From NCBI RefSeq assembly GCF_002783505.1, contig NZ_PFGL01000048.1, forward strand, positions 1-64,000: a DNA stretch of 64,000 bases. Direction: 5' to 3'. The notes below the pieces were generated by a model. That model ran no database searches and was not told the DNA's origin. It saw only the letters and a list, made by a program, of their open reading frames with translations. Source of the stretch: Shewanella sp. CG12_big_fil_rev_8_21_14_0_65_47_15 (GTDB lineage Bacteria > Pseudomonadota > Gammaproteobacteria > Enterobacterales > Shewanellaceae). The position numbers and the translations under genes were made by a program. Below, in pieces: positions 18,216-27,253 of this stretch. The number at the start of each line of letters is the position of its first letter. Positions within the stretch are counted from its first letter, which is position 1.

Positions 18216-19937
18216 ATGAATACCCCACTGCAATTACAGGTTAAACATTGGCTCGAAAATGATCCCGATCCCGCTACACAGGCGCAGTTACAAACCCTAC
18301 TGGATACCCAGAATGAGGCGGAGCTCAAGGCCCGTTTTGCCGGGCGGTTAGAGTTTGGCACCGCCGGATTACGGGGTGTGGTGGGCGCAGGGCCCATGGG
18401 CATGAACCGTCTGGTGATCCGCCAAACCTCGGCAGGTCTTGGCGCCTATTTACTAGAACAGATTAAGGATGCCGCCGAGCGTGGCGTGGTGATAGGTTAC
18501 GATGGCCGCCACGATTCACGTACCTTTGCCCATGATACGGCCAGCGTGTTGACCGCCATGGGGCTTAAGGTGCGGCTCACTAGCAAGGTGGCGCCGACTC
18601 CCCTAGTGGCCTTTGGGGTGAAGCATTTTAATGCGGCGGCGGGCATTGTCGTGACCGCGAGCCATAACCCACCGCAATACAATGGTTATAAAGTGTATTG
18701 GGAGAATGGCGCCCAGATTATTCCACCACACGATTCGGGTATTGCCGCACAAATTGAATTGGCAGCCACTAAGGCCATTCCGTTTTTAGCGCATAACGAG
18801 GCGGTGGCACAGGGCAAGTTGATTTGGCTTAAGGACGATTACTACGAAACCTATCGGAGCGGCGTAAGGCAATCCCCTGTACTACAAAACCATACCGCCC
18901 CTGAAAAAGTCAGCCTAGCCTATACGGCGATGCACGGAGTCGGTGCCGAAATGGCCGAAACTGTGCTCAAGGATGCGGGTTTTACCCAAGTGTATTCAGT
19001 GGCCGCCCAGCGCGAGCCCGACGGGGCTTTCCCGACGGTTAACTTTCCCAATCCGGAAGAAAAGGGCGCGATGGATCTCGTCATCGCCGAGGCGAAAAAA
19101 CACGGCGCTATGCTCGCCTGTGCTAATGACCCCGATGCCGACCGTTTTGCGGTGGCGGTGCATAAGGGAGCGGGCGAATACCAAATGTTGACGGGGGATC
19201 AAGTTGGCGTCCTCCTTGGCCATTATCTGCTGAGCCATGCCCCAGAACATCGCGGCCTAACCGGGACGACCATAGTCTCATCTAGCCTGTTATCTAAGAT
19301 CGCCAAGGGCTTTGGCCAGCAAAGTTATACCACGCTCACTGGGTTTAAATGGTTGATGAATGTGGGAATAATGAAGAATCAGCCCGATAATCCATTCCTG
19401 TTTGCCTATGAAGAAGCCCTAGGTTACACCATCGGTAGCATGGTGTGGGATAAAGACGGCCTGTCGGCGCTGGTGGCCTTTGCCCAATTAACCGCCGAGC
19501 TTGCCGCCAATGGGCAAACCATTTGGGATAGACTCGAGCACATTTACCGTGAACATGGATTCCACTTAAATGCGCAGGTGAGTATTGCCTTAAAACCCGA
19601 TACGCCCAAGATTGGCGCCTATTTGCGTGAGCATCCACCGCTGAAGATTGGTGAGTTAGATGTGCTCTCAACCGATGATTTAAAGGCACTTGAGCGCCGT
19701 TTTGCCGATGGCCGGGTCGAGAGAATCGACTTGCCCCCCAGTGATGTATTGACCTATTGCTTAGCGGGTGGCGCTCGGGTGATCGTCAGACCTTCGGGGA
19801 CTGAGCCCAAAATCAAATGTTACTACGAAGTGGTTGAGCCCATGATGGCGGATGACACCCTCATCAGCGCCCAAAACCGGGCAACCCAGGCCATGGAGGC
19901 ATTTATCGCGGCCCACCAAGCCAGTTTGCCAAAATAG
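18216..19937 (+). CDS. Phosphohexomutase (phosphoglucomutase/phosphomannomutase family)
   Basis: A 573-residue alpha-D-phosphohexomutase with all four domains. The active serine is in VTASHNPPQYNGYKVYW; the magnesium loop reads NDPDADRFAV; the sugar-specificity loop contains FAYEEALGY after GFKWLM; and the phosphate-binding loop is RPSGTEPKIK. Length fits the long 'phospho-sugar mutase' branch (about 550-580 residues) that interconverts hexose 1- and 6-phosphates. Whether glucose or mannose is preferred cannot be read. It is monocistronic with a terminator at 19991. Confidence 0.93.
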   Translation: MNTPLQLQVKHWLENDPDPATQAQLQTLLDTQNEAELKARFAGRLEFGTAGLRGVVGAGPMGMNRLVIRQTSAGLGAYLLEQIKDAAERGVVIGYDGRHDSRTFAHDTASVLTAMGLKVRLTSKVAPTPLVAFGVKHFNAAAGIVVTASHNPPQYNGYKVYWENGAQIIPPHDSGIAAQIELAATKAIPFLAHNEAVAQGKLIWLKDDYYETYRSGVRQSPVLQNHTAPEKVSLAYTAMHGVGAEMAETVLKDAGFTQVYSVAAQREPDGAFPTVNFPNPEEKGAMDLVIAEAKKHGAMLACANDPDADRFAVAVHKGAGEYQMLTGDQVGVLLGHYLLSHAPEHRGLTGTTIVSSSLLSKIAKGFGQQSYTTLTGFKWLMNVGIMKNQPDNPFLFAYEEALGYTIGSMVWDKDGLSALVAFAQLTAELAANGQTIWDRLEHIYREHGFHLNAQVSIALKPDTPKIGAYLREHPPLKIGELDVLSTDDLKALERRFADGRVERIDLPPSDVLTYCLAGGARVIVRPSGTEPKIKCYYEVVEPMMADDTLISAQNRATQAMEAFIAAHQASLPK

Positions 19938-19990
19938 GCTGGGCTGTTTTAAGTCAAAAATCCGCTGTTATTCTTTTACTTTTATAAAAT

Positions 19991-20018
19991 GGCTACTGAC
20001 ATAATGCTGTCAGTAGCC
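19991..20018 (+). terminator. Rho-independent terminator after the phosphohexomutase gene
   Basis: GGCTACTGAC (19991-20000), loop ATAATGCT, GTCAGTAGCC (20009-20018), then TTGTTTTATT. Ten perfect pairs. Confidence 0.88.
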
Positions 20019-20104
20019 TTGTTTTATTCTTGTTGTTGCCCGCTGGTGGTCCAGATTAATAACCTTATGGATCATTGGTATTTTTCAACAAGGAGAAAGT
20101 GAAA

Positions 20105-20488
20105 ATGTTATCTATTGCACCGTTAGTTTGGGGTGAAATTCCTGTCAGTGATATGAACCGCGCCGTTGCCTTTTATCAGCAGCATTTTGGGGTTGAGTTT
20201 AAGCGTGACGATATGGAAGACATGGAATACGCCACCATAGTGACCGAAGACGTTAGCGCCGCCAGTATTGGGTTAGTCAAATGCAGCATGAGCCAACCGT
20301 CGATGCAGGGCAGCACTGTGTATTTGCATTTCAGCACCCAATTGCAACCCTTAGTGGATAAACTCAGCGCGGCTAATGTCAATATTCTGCTGCCAGTGAC
20401 CCCGATCAAAGAAGGGGAATGTGGTTATATTGCCCTCTTTGTCGACAGTGAAGGCAATAAAGTGGGTCTGTGGTCTAAGGATAAGTAG
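20105..20488 (+). CDS. VOC family protein
   Basis: A 127-residue single-domain glyoxalase-fold protein: PLVWGEIPVSDMNRAVAFYQ at the start and YIALFVDSEGNKVGLWSK at the end. The usual first histidine ligand is replaced (WGEIPV), as in a branch of VOC proteins annotated as antibiotic-resistance-like or of unknown role. Start at 20105 has AAGGAGAAAG upstream; a TTG at 20075 has none. It is followed in the same direction by a GyrI-like protein and a WYL regulator. Confidence 0.85.
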   Translation: MLSIAPLVWGEIPVSDMNRAVAFYQQHFGVEFKRDDMEDMEYATIVTEDVSAASIGLVKCSMSQPSMQGSTVYLHFSTQLQPLVDKLSAANVNILLPVTPIKEGECGYIALFVDSEGNKVGLWSKDK

Positions 20489-20569
20489 TCGATTTTTTAA
20501 CCTGCCAGAGCCGTGCCTAAGGGCACGACTCTGATTAACGTATTGGTTTAGGTATATAGGGAAGAAACA

Positions 20570-21022
20570 ATGATGGACCTGGTTTATATTGATGCTCGAC
20601 CACTACTTGGGTTGAGCTGCCGCACCAACAATAGGGCTGAAATGTCCGTCGACAGCGCTAAAATTGGCGGCCTGTGGCAAGCCTTTTTTGAATCATCCCA
20701 GCTCACGGCTATGCTCAATTCGCCTATGTACGGCGTGTACTATGATTATGCGTCAGATATGAATGGCGAGTTTTCTGTGCTGGTGGGTAAGGCCATCGAT
20801 GCTCCTGTCGATACCAACCCTTTTACACCGCTGGAACTCGAAGCGGGCAAGTACCTTAAATTTACGGCCCAGGGGGAAATGCCCCAGTGTGTTATCGATC
20901 TTTGGGGACGGGTGTGGGGCTATTTTAGTGCTACGGATTGCCCGTATCAGCGGCGCTATCAAACGGATTTTGAACTGTATCTCGGTGCCACTGACGTCGA
21001 GATCTATATCGGGATTTTATAA
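20570..21022 (+). CDS. GyrI-like/AraC effector-binding domain protein
   Basis: A 150-residue stand-alone effector-binding domain. It starts LVYIDARPLLGLSCRT, has GVYYDYASDMNGEFSVLVGK in the middle and YQTDFELYLG near the end, the pattern of GyrI-like domains that bind hydrophobic small molecules. No DNA-binding domain is attached. The next gene encodes a WYL regulator on the same strand, 101 bp away, so they may work together. Confidence 0.75.
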   Translation: MMDLVYIDARPLLGLSCRTNNRAEMSVDSAKIGGLWQAFFESSQLTAMLNSPMYGVYYDYASDMNGEFSVLVGKAIDAPVDTNPFTPLELEAGKYLKFTAQGEMPQCVIDLWGRVWGYFSATDCPYQRRYQTDFELYLGATDVEIYIGIL

Positions 21023-21123
21023 AGCAGATCTTGAGCTTATCTTAACATTTGGATACGCGAGTGTAAGCGGTTAAGATCCCAACTATTGCCCGTCACCTCA
21101 ATATAAGGGGTTAATAACTGTCC

Positions 21124-21837
21124 ATGCGCCGTGCCGATCGCCTATTTCAAATAGTGCAAATTCTTAAACATAAACGCCTGACCACAGCCTTGGAACTAGC
21201 CGAACGGTTAGAGGTTTCCACGCGTACGATTTACCGTGATGTGCAGGATTTGTGTTTAAGTGGCATTCCCATCGAAGGGGAGGCGGGCGTGGGCTATTTA
21301 TTGCGCCACGAGGTGAATGTGCCACCGTTAATGTTCACCGAAGCCGAACTCGAAGCGATTCAAGTCGGCATGCGTATGGTGCAAACCTGGGGTGGAAAAG
21401 AACTCGGTAGCGCCGCGAGGCAGGCGATGATTAAAGTGGAAGCCGTACTACCAAAACGATTGCAAGCCTATCAATCCTTGATGTTCTCGCCGGATTTTTA
21501 TTTAGATTCCAATGAGTTTCAATTCCTCGATCCCCTGCGCAATGCCGCCCAGCGCCGCGAATATGTCAAACTCTTCTACCAAGATGTGAAACTTGATGTC
21601 ACCGAGCGGGAAGTGCGGCCGCTCGCCATCTATTTTTGGCGCGGCACTTGGACGCTGCTGACCTGGTGTGAATTGCGGGCCGATTTTCGTAATTTTAGGG
21701 TCGATCGCATCACAGGATTATTAAAACTCAACCGCCATTTTGAGCTAACGCCGGGACGAGAGTTAGAAGATTATATTTGCCTGATGGAGCAGCAGATAAG
21801 CATCAGAGAGCAGGAAAAAGAAAAGCCACTCGAATAG
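21124..21837 (+). CDS. YafY-type transcriptional regulator (HTH plus WYL)
   Basis: A 237-residue regulator. An N-terminal winged helix-turn-helix (ADRLFQIVQILKHKRLTTAL then VSTRTIYRDVQDL) is followed by a WYL domain (about residues 135-205), with the ligand-binding segment read as EVRPLAIYFWRGTWTLLTWC. Proteins of this build sense small ligands or nucleic acids. The stop codon lies inside a hairpin shared with the convergent TonB-receptor gene. Confidence 0.88.
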   Translation: MRRADRLFQIVQILKHKRLTTALELAERLEVSTRTIYRDVQDLCLSGIPIEGEAGVGYLLRHEVNVPPLMFTEAELEAIQVGMRMVQTWGGKELGSAARQAMIKVEAVLPKRLQAYQSLMFSPDFYLDSNEFQFLDPLRNAAQRREYVKLFYQDVKLDVTEREVRPLAIYFWRGTWTLLTWCELRADFRNFRVDRITGLLKLNRHFELTPGRELEDYICLMEQQISIREQEKEKPLE

Positions 21838-21843
21838 TGGCTT
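21823..21843 (-). terminator. Terminator for the TonB-receptor gene, overlapping the WYL gene end
   Basis: AAGCCACT (21823-21830), loop CGAAT, AGTGGCTT (21836-21843). On the minus strand it is followed by TTCTTTTTCC, a good T tract. The WYL regulator's TAG (21835-21837) lies inside the hairpin. Confidence 0.7.
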
Positions 21844-21870
21844 GTTATTACAACTTATTTTATTGTTCGC

Positions 21871-24744
21871 CTAGAAACTACCACGGATCCCTAGGGCGAT
21901 TTGAGTGCCAAAGCGCTCTAGGTAATTCACTTGGTCCTCATGCTTTACATAACCCGAGTAGCGGCTATTGGTGAGATTTGAGGCTTCGGCAAAAATCGAC
22001 ACATTTTCTAGGATGTCGTAACTCGCGCTGGCATCGAGCTGACCATAGTCTTGGATCCAAGCGGGTCCGCCCCACGCCTCTGGATCAACGAGGAACTCGC
22101 TGCGCCAGTTATAGGCAACCCTAGCTTGTAAGCCGTATTGCTCATAGTAAAGTACGGCGTTATAGGAATTTTTCGACATGCCTTTAAAAGGCAACCCCTT
22201 TTCGGCCAGTTCTGGATCATCATAACTGCTGTCCACATAGGTATAGTTAAGTTGAAAACCTAGGCCATTAAAGGGCTCAGGTAGGTATTCATCGAAGGAC
22301 TGCTGCCATGCGGCTTCCACTCCTTGAACTTTAGCGCCGTATTTACCGGACACGGGTTGAGTGACGAAGTAATCATTGCCTGCGATGGTTTGTACGCTCT
22401 TATCCTCGGTGATAAAGGACTCAATATCTTTGATAAAGATAGCGCCACTTAAAGAGCTGCTCTCGTGGAAATACCATTCGAGGGAAATATCCCCCTGACG
22501 GGCTTTTTCTGGGGCAACGCTTGGGTTTCCACGGATGAGAGTGGGTAACCCTTGCTCACGGGTCGTGAAATTTGGTGCGGCCCATACGCGTAGATCGTAG
22601 AGGGAAGGTCGACTTAATACTTCAGCCGCCGACACTCTGAGCAACAAGTCATCCTGCAGATCCAGCTTGAAGTTCAGGCTAGGTAGAATGTTGCTGTAGC
22701 TGTCGTTATAACCGACTTCGACAACATTTTTCCAATCGTTGTTGATGGGTTGCCCCGCACTGTCTAGTGCTACTTTTGACAGATCATAGCCATAACCGTT
22801 GGAGGTCACTTTTGTCTGGCTGGCTCTTAGCCCCAAGTTGAGTAAATAGGGTAAGTCGAATATTTCTTCTTCAATATTCACTTGCACATAGGCTGAGCTG
22901 ACCGCTTCAGTGACTTGATAGCTCCCCGCTTTATTGAGGCTTGCAACAATACTCTTGTCGGCAGCTTCTTGATTGATGCTGCGGTAGTACTCGAGTAATT
23001 TGTCATAGTCAAAGCTTGGCCAAGGCTCGGGGGAAATGCTGTTTTCACCATCGAGGAAGTTATCGAAATTTGCAGGCACAAAGACGTTAGAGGGGATTTG
23101 GAATAGTTCAAATTCACCTTGGGTAAAGACAGTGCTGTTATCGAAGGTATAACCGTCACGGGTGAGGTAATAACCCCCTCGACTAAACTGGCTTGAGTTT
23201 GAAGAGGCAAATTCCGTTTGCTTTTTCACTTGTTTAACGTAGTTGACGCCGAAATCGACCTTACTGATGATACCTTCGTCTGGGATATATTGGCTTATGA
23301 GTTTAATATCCGTGACCTTATCATCCACATCGACGCCACTGTTGCGGCTGTAATGGGCACCATATTTTTGCTCAGGGGTAAGGCCTGGGCTTATCACGAC
23401 ATCGGGCAGCATATTGCCTTTGGTGTAGTCAATATCGATACTATCGACAAAGCCACGGGCAACCACAAAGCGGTTATCACCATTATTGGCATTTTTTGCG
23501 GCGGAATAGGCAAGGTCAGCCGTGATAGACCACTGGGGCTGTACATACCAATCAGTTTTGAGAGCTACTTGATAAGTATCTGTTTTTCTTGGTGTACTTA
23601 GGTTGAGTAATTCAACCATAGTATTTTCACCCGTTTGATCCATGCTGACGACACGACCTTGGTCATCGAATTCTGCCTCGGTGAATAATGGTGTGCCTGG
23701 CGTCCATTCTTCGTCATAGTTTACAAAGCCGATTTGGTATTTATTACCATCGGTATTATAGCGGGAATAGAGGCCATCAAAGTTAACGTCAAGGTTATCC
23801 ATCGGTCGCCATTGCAATGCGAGTGTCCCACCTAAGCGTTCACGGACATCCTGGGCATTCGCAAAGTACATATAACTTGGGATTTTTGAGGCATAGATTT
23901 CCCCCGCATCGATTACACCATTGTTATTGGTATCGACGGGAACCCCCGCACTATCAACCCCCCAGCCCTCATCTTCATCGAAGAAGCCTTCGGCAGAATA
24001 AGTATCCGCCCTTAGGGTTTTACGGGAATATACCGCTGATAATAGGGCGCCAAAGCTATCATCATCTGTTTTATCGCCAATGATTAAAGAGGCATGGGGA
24101 TGAATATCCTCGGTTCGGGATTCATAAATTCCTTTGGCCGATGCTTGAATAGTTTGGCCGTCTAAGTCGAGGGGCTTGCGGGTTTGGATATCGACAATGG
24201 CACCGATACCTCCCTCGGTGAGTCTCGCTTCGGGGGATTTGTATACCGCTAGCACATTCACCAGTTCTGAGGCGATAGTGTCAAAGTTAAAGTCGCGGCC
24301 AGCATTTTCAGAGGCTAATTTGCGGCCATTGAGCGTTGTGACGTTATAACCATCACCTAATCCTCGCACCAGAATATTCTGCCCTTCTCCACCATTACGG
24401 GTAATGGTCACCCCTGGGATCCGTTGCAGCGCTTCGGCTAAGTTTTCATCGGGAAATTTACCAATATCATCGGCGACAACGAGGTCGACTACACTCACGG
24501 CATTCTGTTTTAAAAACATGCCTTCTTTGATGCTGCTTCGGATCCCCGTGACCTGAATGCGTTCAACATCGGCGTCATTGGTTTGCGCAGCATTGTTCTG
24601 TGTTGTTTCCGTGGTTTGGACTTGCTGTTCTTTAGCTTCAGTACCCGGTTTGGACTCCTGTTCATTGGCTGCGCTGTTCATTGCTGTCAGTGCTGCTGCG
24701 ATCGCTAGGGCGATTGCGGCAGGTTGTGTGGTTAAGAATTTCAT
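21871..24744 (-). CDS. TonB-dependent outer-membrane receptor of the GalNAc locus
   Basis: A 957-residue receptor. The signal peptide is MKFLTTQPAAIALAIAAALT. A linker rich in Q and T precedes ERIQVTGIRSSI (TonB-box area) and the plug domain, with DENLAEALQRIPGVTITRNG and ILVRGLGDGYNVTTLNGR. A 22-stranded barrel follows, ending in GIRGSF with terminal phenylalanine. This is the 'TonB-Xanth-Caul' type that imports oligosaccharides. Its divergence from agaR and shared operator region suggest GalNAc-containing glycans as substrate, as in the published Shewanella aga regulon (inference for this strain). The start at 24744 follows GGGGATACT; an ATG at 24858 would add 38 residues unlike a leader. 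Confidence 0.92.
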   Translation of the reverse strand: MKFLTTQPAAIALAIAAALTAMNSAANEQESKPGTEAKEQQVQTTETTQNNAAQTNDADVERIQVTGIRSSIKEGMFLKQNAVSVVDLVVADDIGKFPDENLAEALQRIPGVTITRNGGEGQNILVRGLGDGYNVTTLNGRKLASENAGRDFNFDTIASELVNVLAVYKSPEARLTEGGIGAIVDIQTRKPLDLDGQTIQASAKGIYESRTEDIHPHASLIIGDKTDDDSFGALLSAVYSRKTLRADTYSAEGFFDEDEGWGVDSAGVPVDTNNNGVIDAGEIYASKIPSYMYFANAQDVRERLGGTLALQWRPMDNLDVNFDGLYSRYNTDGNKYQIGFVNYDEEWTPGTPLFTEAEFDDQGRVVSMDQTGENTMVELLNLSTPRKTDTYQVALKTDWYVQPQWSITADLAYSAAKNANNGDNRFVVARGFVDSIDIDYTKGNMLPDVVISPGLTPEQKYGAHYSRNSGVDVDDKVTDIKLISQYIPDEGIISKVDFGVNYVKQVKKQTEFASSNSSQFSRGGYYLTRDGYTFDNSTVFTQGEFELFQIPSNVFVPANFDNFLDGENSISPEPWPSFDYDKLLEYYRSINQEAADKSIVASLNKAGSYQVTEAVSSAYVQVNIEEEIFDLPYLLNLGLRASQTKVTSNGYGYDLSKVALDSAGQPINNDWKNVVEVGYNDSYSNILPSLNFKLDLQDDLLLRVSAAEVLSRPSLYDLRVWAAPNFTTREQGLPTLIRGNPSVAPEKARQGDISLEWYFHESSSLSGAIFIKDIESFITEDKSVQTIAGNDYFVTQPVSGKYGAKVQGVEAAWQQSFDEYLPEPFNGLGFQLNYTYVDSSYDDPELAEKGLPFKGMSKNSYNAVLYYEQYGLQARVAYNWRSEFLVDPEAWGGPAWIQDYGQLDASASYDILENVSIFAEASNLTNSRYSGYVKHEDQVNYLERFGTQIALGIRGSF

Positions 24745-24798
24745 AGTATCCCCGCATGAGTGTGATGCACGGTCATTACCGTGTCTTCTAATACAGCT

Positions 24799-25065
24799 TC
24801 GAAAGCGAAAGAAACTACGCAAACCTTTCGAAGTCTTATTTATAGCGTTAATTCCCATATTCGATCAATAAAAAAATGTAAAAATACTTTCAAATGATTT
24901 CACATTCATGCATTATTAAAATCACAAACGCCACAATCAAGCAGAATTAATTACTTAACTTATTGTTATTTAATATTTTGACTAGATTGTTCGTTGAAAT
25001 TGATTTCGAAAGTGTTTGAAAGTTGTATTGCGCGTGTTACCTTTCAGTTGACGGTTAATCGAAAG
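24799..25065. promoter_or_regulatory. Candidate AgaR operator cluster in the divergent promoter region
   Basis: Half-sites related to TTTCGAAAG recur in the 334-bp region between the receptor and agaR: TCGAAAG 24799-24805, CTTTCGA 24825-24831, CTTTCAA 24887-24893, TTTCGAAAG 25004-25012, TTTGAAAG 25015-25022, CTTTCAG 25041-25047 and TCGAAAG 25059-25065. DeoR-type repressors bind repeated short sites like these. The two groups lie toward the receptor gene and toward agaR. Binding is inferred. Confidence 0.5.
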
Positions 25066-25078
25066 AATGAGGATTCAT

Positions 25079-25864
25079 GTGAGCACTTTGAACACGATCG
25101 AGAGGCAGCAGGAAATTGTGCGTATGACGCAGTTACAGGGAAAGGTCTCTGTTGCCGCATTGGCCGAATATTTTGGGGTATCTGAGGTCACGATACGCAG
25201 TGATTTAGCCATGCTAGATCAGAAACAGTTATTGGTTCGTTCCCGTGGTGGCGCCATGGTCAACAGTGAATTGATCCGTGAACTGTCACTCAAGGAGAAG
25301 GGCAGCTGCCATTCGGTATTGAAACAAGAGTTAGGCAAAGTCGCCGCTGGATTGGTTTATAACGGTGACCGTTTACTGCTCGACTCAGGCACAACCACAC
25401 AACAAGTGGCGGCTAATCTGATGGAGCATAAAGACCTGATTGTGATGACCAATGGGCTCAATATCGCCACCGAATTAGCTAAGGCTGACGAAGTTGAAGT
25501 GATGTTGACTGGTGGGCTTTTGCGTAAAAAGTCGCTCTCGTTCTACGGCAATATCGCCGAGAACAGTTTGCGGGATTACAACTTTAACAAGTTGATATTA
25601 GGGGTGGATGGTTTCGATCTACGGGCGGGTTTAACGACTCACTTTGAAAAAGAAGCCAGCCTCAATCGAGTGATGTGTGAGATAGCGAGTGAAATTATCG
25701 TTGTGACTGACTCATCAAAGTTTGATCAACAAGCATTCCATGTGATTTGCAGCAGTCGTCGTATCACGCGGCTGGTGGCAGATACAGGGATCCCAGAGCG
25801 CTATGTTGATGAATTAACTAAACAAGGTGTGCAACTACACCTCATTGAGAAAGCGAATCTATAA
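25079..25864 (+). CDS. agaR: AgaR, DeoR-family repressor of GalNAc use
   Basis: A 261-residue DeoR-family regulator. The N-terminal HTH is GKVSVAALAEYFGVSEVTIRSDLA. The C-terminal sugar-phosphate sensor contains LLLDSGTTTQQVAANL and VMLTGGLLRKKSLSFYG, ending with the usual SSKFDQQAF segment. It should repress the receptor and the aga genes until an aminosugar phosphate appears. The start was set at GTG 25079 because GAGGA lies five bases before it; an in-frame ATG at 25067 has a poor site. It is first in the rightward aga operon. Confidence 0.88.
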   Translation: MSTLNTIERQQEIVRMTQLQGKVSVAALAEYFGVSEVTIRSDLAMLDQKQLLVRSRGGAMVNSELIRELSLKEKGSCHSVLKQELGKVAAGLVYNGDRLLLDSGTTTQQVAANLMEHKDLIVMTNGLNIATELAKADEVEVMLTGGLLRKKSLSFYGNIAENSLRDYNFNKLILGVDGFDLRAGLTTHFEKEASLNRVMCEIASEIIVVTDSSKFDQQAFHVICSSRRITRLVADTGIPERYVDELTKQGVQLHLIEKANL

Positions 25865-25876
25865 CGGGGAATTACT

Positions 25877-27247
25877 ATGTCGGGTTTTGATCGTCGTTCG
25901 TTTTTAAAGGCTTCCATGGTGACTGCTGCGGCAACGGCTCTGGCGGCCTGCGCGACAGCGGAACGTGCAACAGGCACAACGCCTAAAGCAGCGGGTCAAT
26001 CCGTGATGGGGCTTGTGGCCCCTAGCATGGATGAAGTGCGGGTGGGATTAATCGGTGTGGGTGAGCGTGGTATTGGTTTTGTGCATCACTTTAGCCGTAT
26101 CGATGGCGCAAAAATTACCGCCATTTGCGATACCGATACCTTAGTGCTGGCCCGCGCAGAGAAGGCCATTAACGAATATGGACGTGATAAACCTGTGTAT
26201 TTTAGCAAGGGCGAGCATGCCTATCGCGATCTACTCAATCGTGATGATGTGGATATTGTGGTGATTGCGACCCCTTGGGCATGGCATCACCCCATGGCAA
26301 AAGAGGCTATGTTAGCGGGCAAACACGCTTTCGTTGAAGTGCCGATGGCTGGCACGATAGAAGAACTTTGGGACTTAGTCGATACCGCCGAAGTGACCCA
26401 ACGTAACTGCATGATGATGGAAAACGTCTGTTACGGCCGTGATGAACTCATGGTGCTCAACATGGTGCGCCAAGGCCTGTTTGGTGAACTGCTCCACGGT
26501 GAGGCGGCTTATATCCATGAACTGCGCTGGCAGATGAAGGAAATTGACCATAAAACAGGCTCTTGGCGTACCGCTTACCATGCCAAATATAATGGTAACC
26601 TCTATCCCACCCATGGATTAGGCCCCGTTGCCCAGTATATGAATATTAACCGCGGTGACCGTTTAGACTATCTCACCTCTGTTAGCTCTCCTTCATTAGG
26701 CCGCGCCGCCTACGCTAAACGTGAATTCCCCGCGGATCATCAACGTAACCAGTTGAAATATATCGGTGGCGATATGAATACCAGTCTGATCAAGACTGTG
26801 AAGGGCCGCAGCATTATGGTGCAGCACGATACGACGACGCCGCGCCCCTACAGTCGCCATAATCTTATCCAAGGGACTAACGGCGTGTTTGCCGGCTTCC
26901 CAAATCGGATTGCCCTCGAAAACGGTGGCACTGGCAGCTATCACGAGTGGGATGAAAACATGGACGCTTGGTACGCCAAATATGATCACCCCTTATGGAC
27001 TCGTATGGGGAAAGAGGCCGAGGAGAATGGCGGCCATGGCGGCATGGATTTCTTGATGTGTTGGCGGATGATTTACTGCCTACGGAACGGTGAGGCGTTA
27101 GATCAAGATGTGTATGACGGCGCCGCCTGGTCGGCGGTCTTCCCACTCTCTGTGGCATCGGTGAGTGACCGCGGTAATTCCAAGGATTTCCCTGACTTTA
27201 CCCGTGGTGTATGGCAAACGGCAAAACCACTTGGCATTGTGGGGTAA
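25877..27247 (+). CDS. GH109 alpha-N-acetylgalactosaminidase, Tat-exported lipoprotein
   Basis: A 456-residue NAD-dependent glycosidase of family GH109, an oxidoreductase-like fold. The Rossmann motif is [14 protein letters not shown], then [23 protein letters not shown] and [16 protein letters not shown] are typical. The leader has a twin-arginine motif (DRRSFLK) and a lipobox (ALAAC, Cys25), so it is likely carried folded with its NAD by Tat and then lipid-anchored. It removes alpha-linked terminal GalNAc; the family was first described in part from Shewanella. It lies 12 bp after agaR and 6 bp before agaZ, so it is in the operon. Confidence 0.92.
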   Translation: MSGFDRRSFLKASMVTAAATALAACATAERATGTTPKAAGQSVMGLVAPSMDEVRVGLIGVGERGIGFVHHFSRIDGAKITAICDTDTLVLARAEKAINEYGRDKPVYFSKGEHAYRDLLNRDDVDIVVIATPWAWHHPMAKEAMLAGKHAFVEVPMAGTIEELWDLVDTAEVTQRNCMMMENVCYGRDELMVLNMVRQGLFGELLHGEAAYIHELRWQMKEIDHKTGSWRTAYHAKYNGNLYPTHGLGPVAQYMNINRGDRLDYLTSVSSPSLGRAAYAKREFPADHQRNQLKYIGGDMNTSLIKTVKGRSIMVQHDTTTPRPYSRHNLIQGTNGVFAGFPNRIALENGGTGSYHEWDENMDAWYAKYDHPLWTRMGKEAEENGGHGGMDFLMCWRMIYCLRNGEALDQDVYDGAAWSAVFPLSVASVSDRGNSKDFPDFTRGVWQTAKPLGIVG

Positions 27248-27253
27248 GTCACT

